In this document: positions 4,698 to 5,090 of the stretch, piece by piece
How the letters are laid out: each line of letters starts with the position of its first letter
Numbering within the stretch: position 1 is the first letter of the stretch
NCBI GenBank assembly: GCA_025451135.1
Contig: JANWKW010000016.1
Coordinates: forward strand, 1 to 5,090
Length of the DNA stretch: 5,090 bases
Origin: Vulcanimicrobiia bacterium
GTDB lineage: Bacteria; Vulcanimicrobiota; Vulcanimicrobiia; Vulcanimicrobiales; Vulcanimicrobiaceae
Reading direction: 5' to 3'
Program-made: the position numbers and the translations under genes
Notes under the pieces: model-generated
What the model saw: the letters and a program-made list of their open reading frames with translations, nothing else
What the model was told of the DNA's origin: nothing
Databases searched by the model: none

Positions 4698-5090
4698 ATG
4701 AGAATTCGATCGACGACGATTTTGGCGGTCCGGCGGAACGGCCAGCTGGCGATAGCAGGCGACGGCCAGGTGACCCTGGACAAGATCGTGATGAAGCACG
4801 GCGCCCGTAAGGTCCGCAAGATCGCCGGCGGCAAGGTGATCGTCGGTTTCGCCGGCTCGGCCGCCGACGGGATCACCCTGCTCGAGAAGTTCGAAGGCAA
4901 GTTCAGCGAGTTCAAGGACCTGACGCGCGCCGCCGTCGAGTTGGCCAAGGACTGGCGCCAGGACCGGGCGCTCCGTCGCCTCGAGGCCCTGCTGATCGTG
5001 GGTACGACCGATCACATCTACGTGCTCTCCGGCACCGGCGACGTGATCGAACCGGACGAACCGATCGCCGCGAGCGGGAGCGGCGGCGCG
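4698..5090 (+). CDS. hslV: ATP-dependent protease peptidase subunit HslV (ClpQ), 5' part
   Basis: HslV is the proteasome-like threonine peptidase that forms a double hexameric ring in the cytosol and degrades proteins unfolded by the HslU ATPase. The 131 visible residues cover roughly the first three quarters of a protein of about 175-180; the gene continues past the right edge. The sequence begins MRIRSTTILAVRRNG. Thr6 is the expected catalytic N-terminal nucleophile, exposed after loss of the five-residue propeptide MRIRS. GDGQVTLDKIVMKH (21-34), RKVRKI (37-42) with the conserved active-site lysine region, VGFAGSAADG (49-58), AAVELAKDW (78-86), LRRLEALL (92-99) and SGTGDVIEPDE (111-121) match both Bacillus ClpQ and E. 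coli HslV closely. The nucleophile is Thr-Thr-Ile as in E. coli. hslU is expected immediately downstream. The divergent gap with its palindrome suggests hslV has its own promoter rather than reading from topA-trmFO. Confidence 0.97.
   Translation, partial: MRIRSTTILAVRRNGQLAIAGDGQVTLDKIVMKHGARKVRKIAGGKVIVGFAGSAADGITLLEKFEGKFSEFKDLTRAAVELAKDWRQDRALRRLEALLIVGTTDHIYVLSGTGDVIEPDEPIAASGSGGA

Noticed and set aside
4324..4701. Plus-strand open frame between the secreted protein gene and hslV
   Set aside because: The translation lacks structure, and the minus strand here encodes a coherent membrane protein with G/C-ending codons.
4206..5015. 269-codon extended form of the minus-strand membrane protein
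   Set aside because: Its first half is antisense to hslV and lacks protein-like character. The ATG at 4607 gives a coherent protein that leaves a normal divergent gap.

Overview
The window is GC-rich bacterial chromosomal DNA whose coding regions strongly prefer codons ending in G or C. It carries housekeeping genes in an order close to the Firmicutes cluster topA-trmFO-xerC-hslV-hslU-codY. The base composition does not suggest a typical low-GC Firmicute. A GC-rich lineage that shares this ancestral order is more likely, for example Eremiobacterota-like, Chloroflexota-like or deep Terrabacteria. I cannot assign the organism from these genes by eye.

Layout. Positions 1-178 are a leader with no supportable gene. 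It is AT-richer at first, then holds an inverted repeat, a CG-alternating tract and a promoter-like pair of hexamers whose predicted start site falls on the topA start codon. topA (179-2323, +) encodes a full-length type IA DNA topoisomerase I. trmFO (2328-3644, +) follows after 4 bases and encodes the folate/FAD-dependent tRNA m5U54 methyltransferase. A short spacer with a strong ribosome binding site leads to a small secreted protein of unknown function (3696-4139, +). Its reading frame appears to continue as plausible protein beyond the TAG stop, to about 4200. A small membrane protein of unknown function lies on the minus strand (4206-4607), convergent with the secreted-protein gene. A 90-bp divergent gap (4608-4697) holds a perfect 8-bp-arm palindrome almost exactly at its centre and a 9-bp direct repeat. 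hslV (4698-5090, +) then begins and runs off the right edge.

How the genes fit together. TopA relaxes negative supercoils, TrmFO modifies the T-loop of tRNAs, and HslV is the peptidase of the HslUV protease. They share no pathway, and their proximity reflects an old conserved gene order. The unusual part is the 3645-4697 segment. In the Firmicutes arrangement xerC sits here; in this window its place is taken by an apparently damaged or shortened secreted-protein gene and an opposite-strand membrane protein gene. I found no mobile element, CRISPR array, RNA gene or clearly new multi-gene system. The points most worth checking are the possible leaderless topA transcript, the in-frame TAG at 4137, and the symmetrical repeat cluster between the divergent genes.
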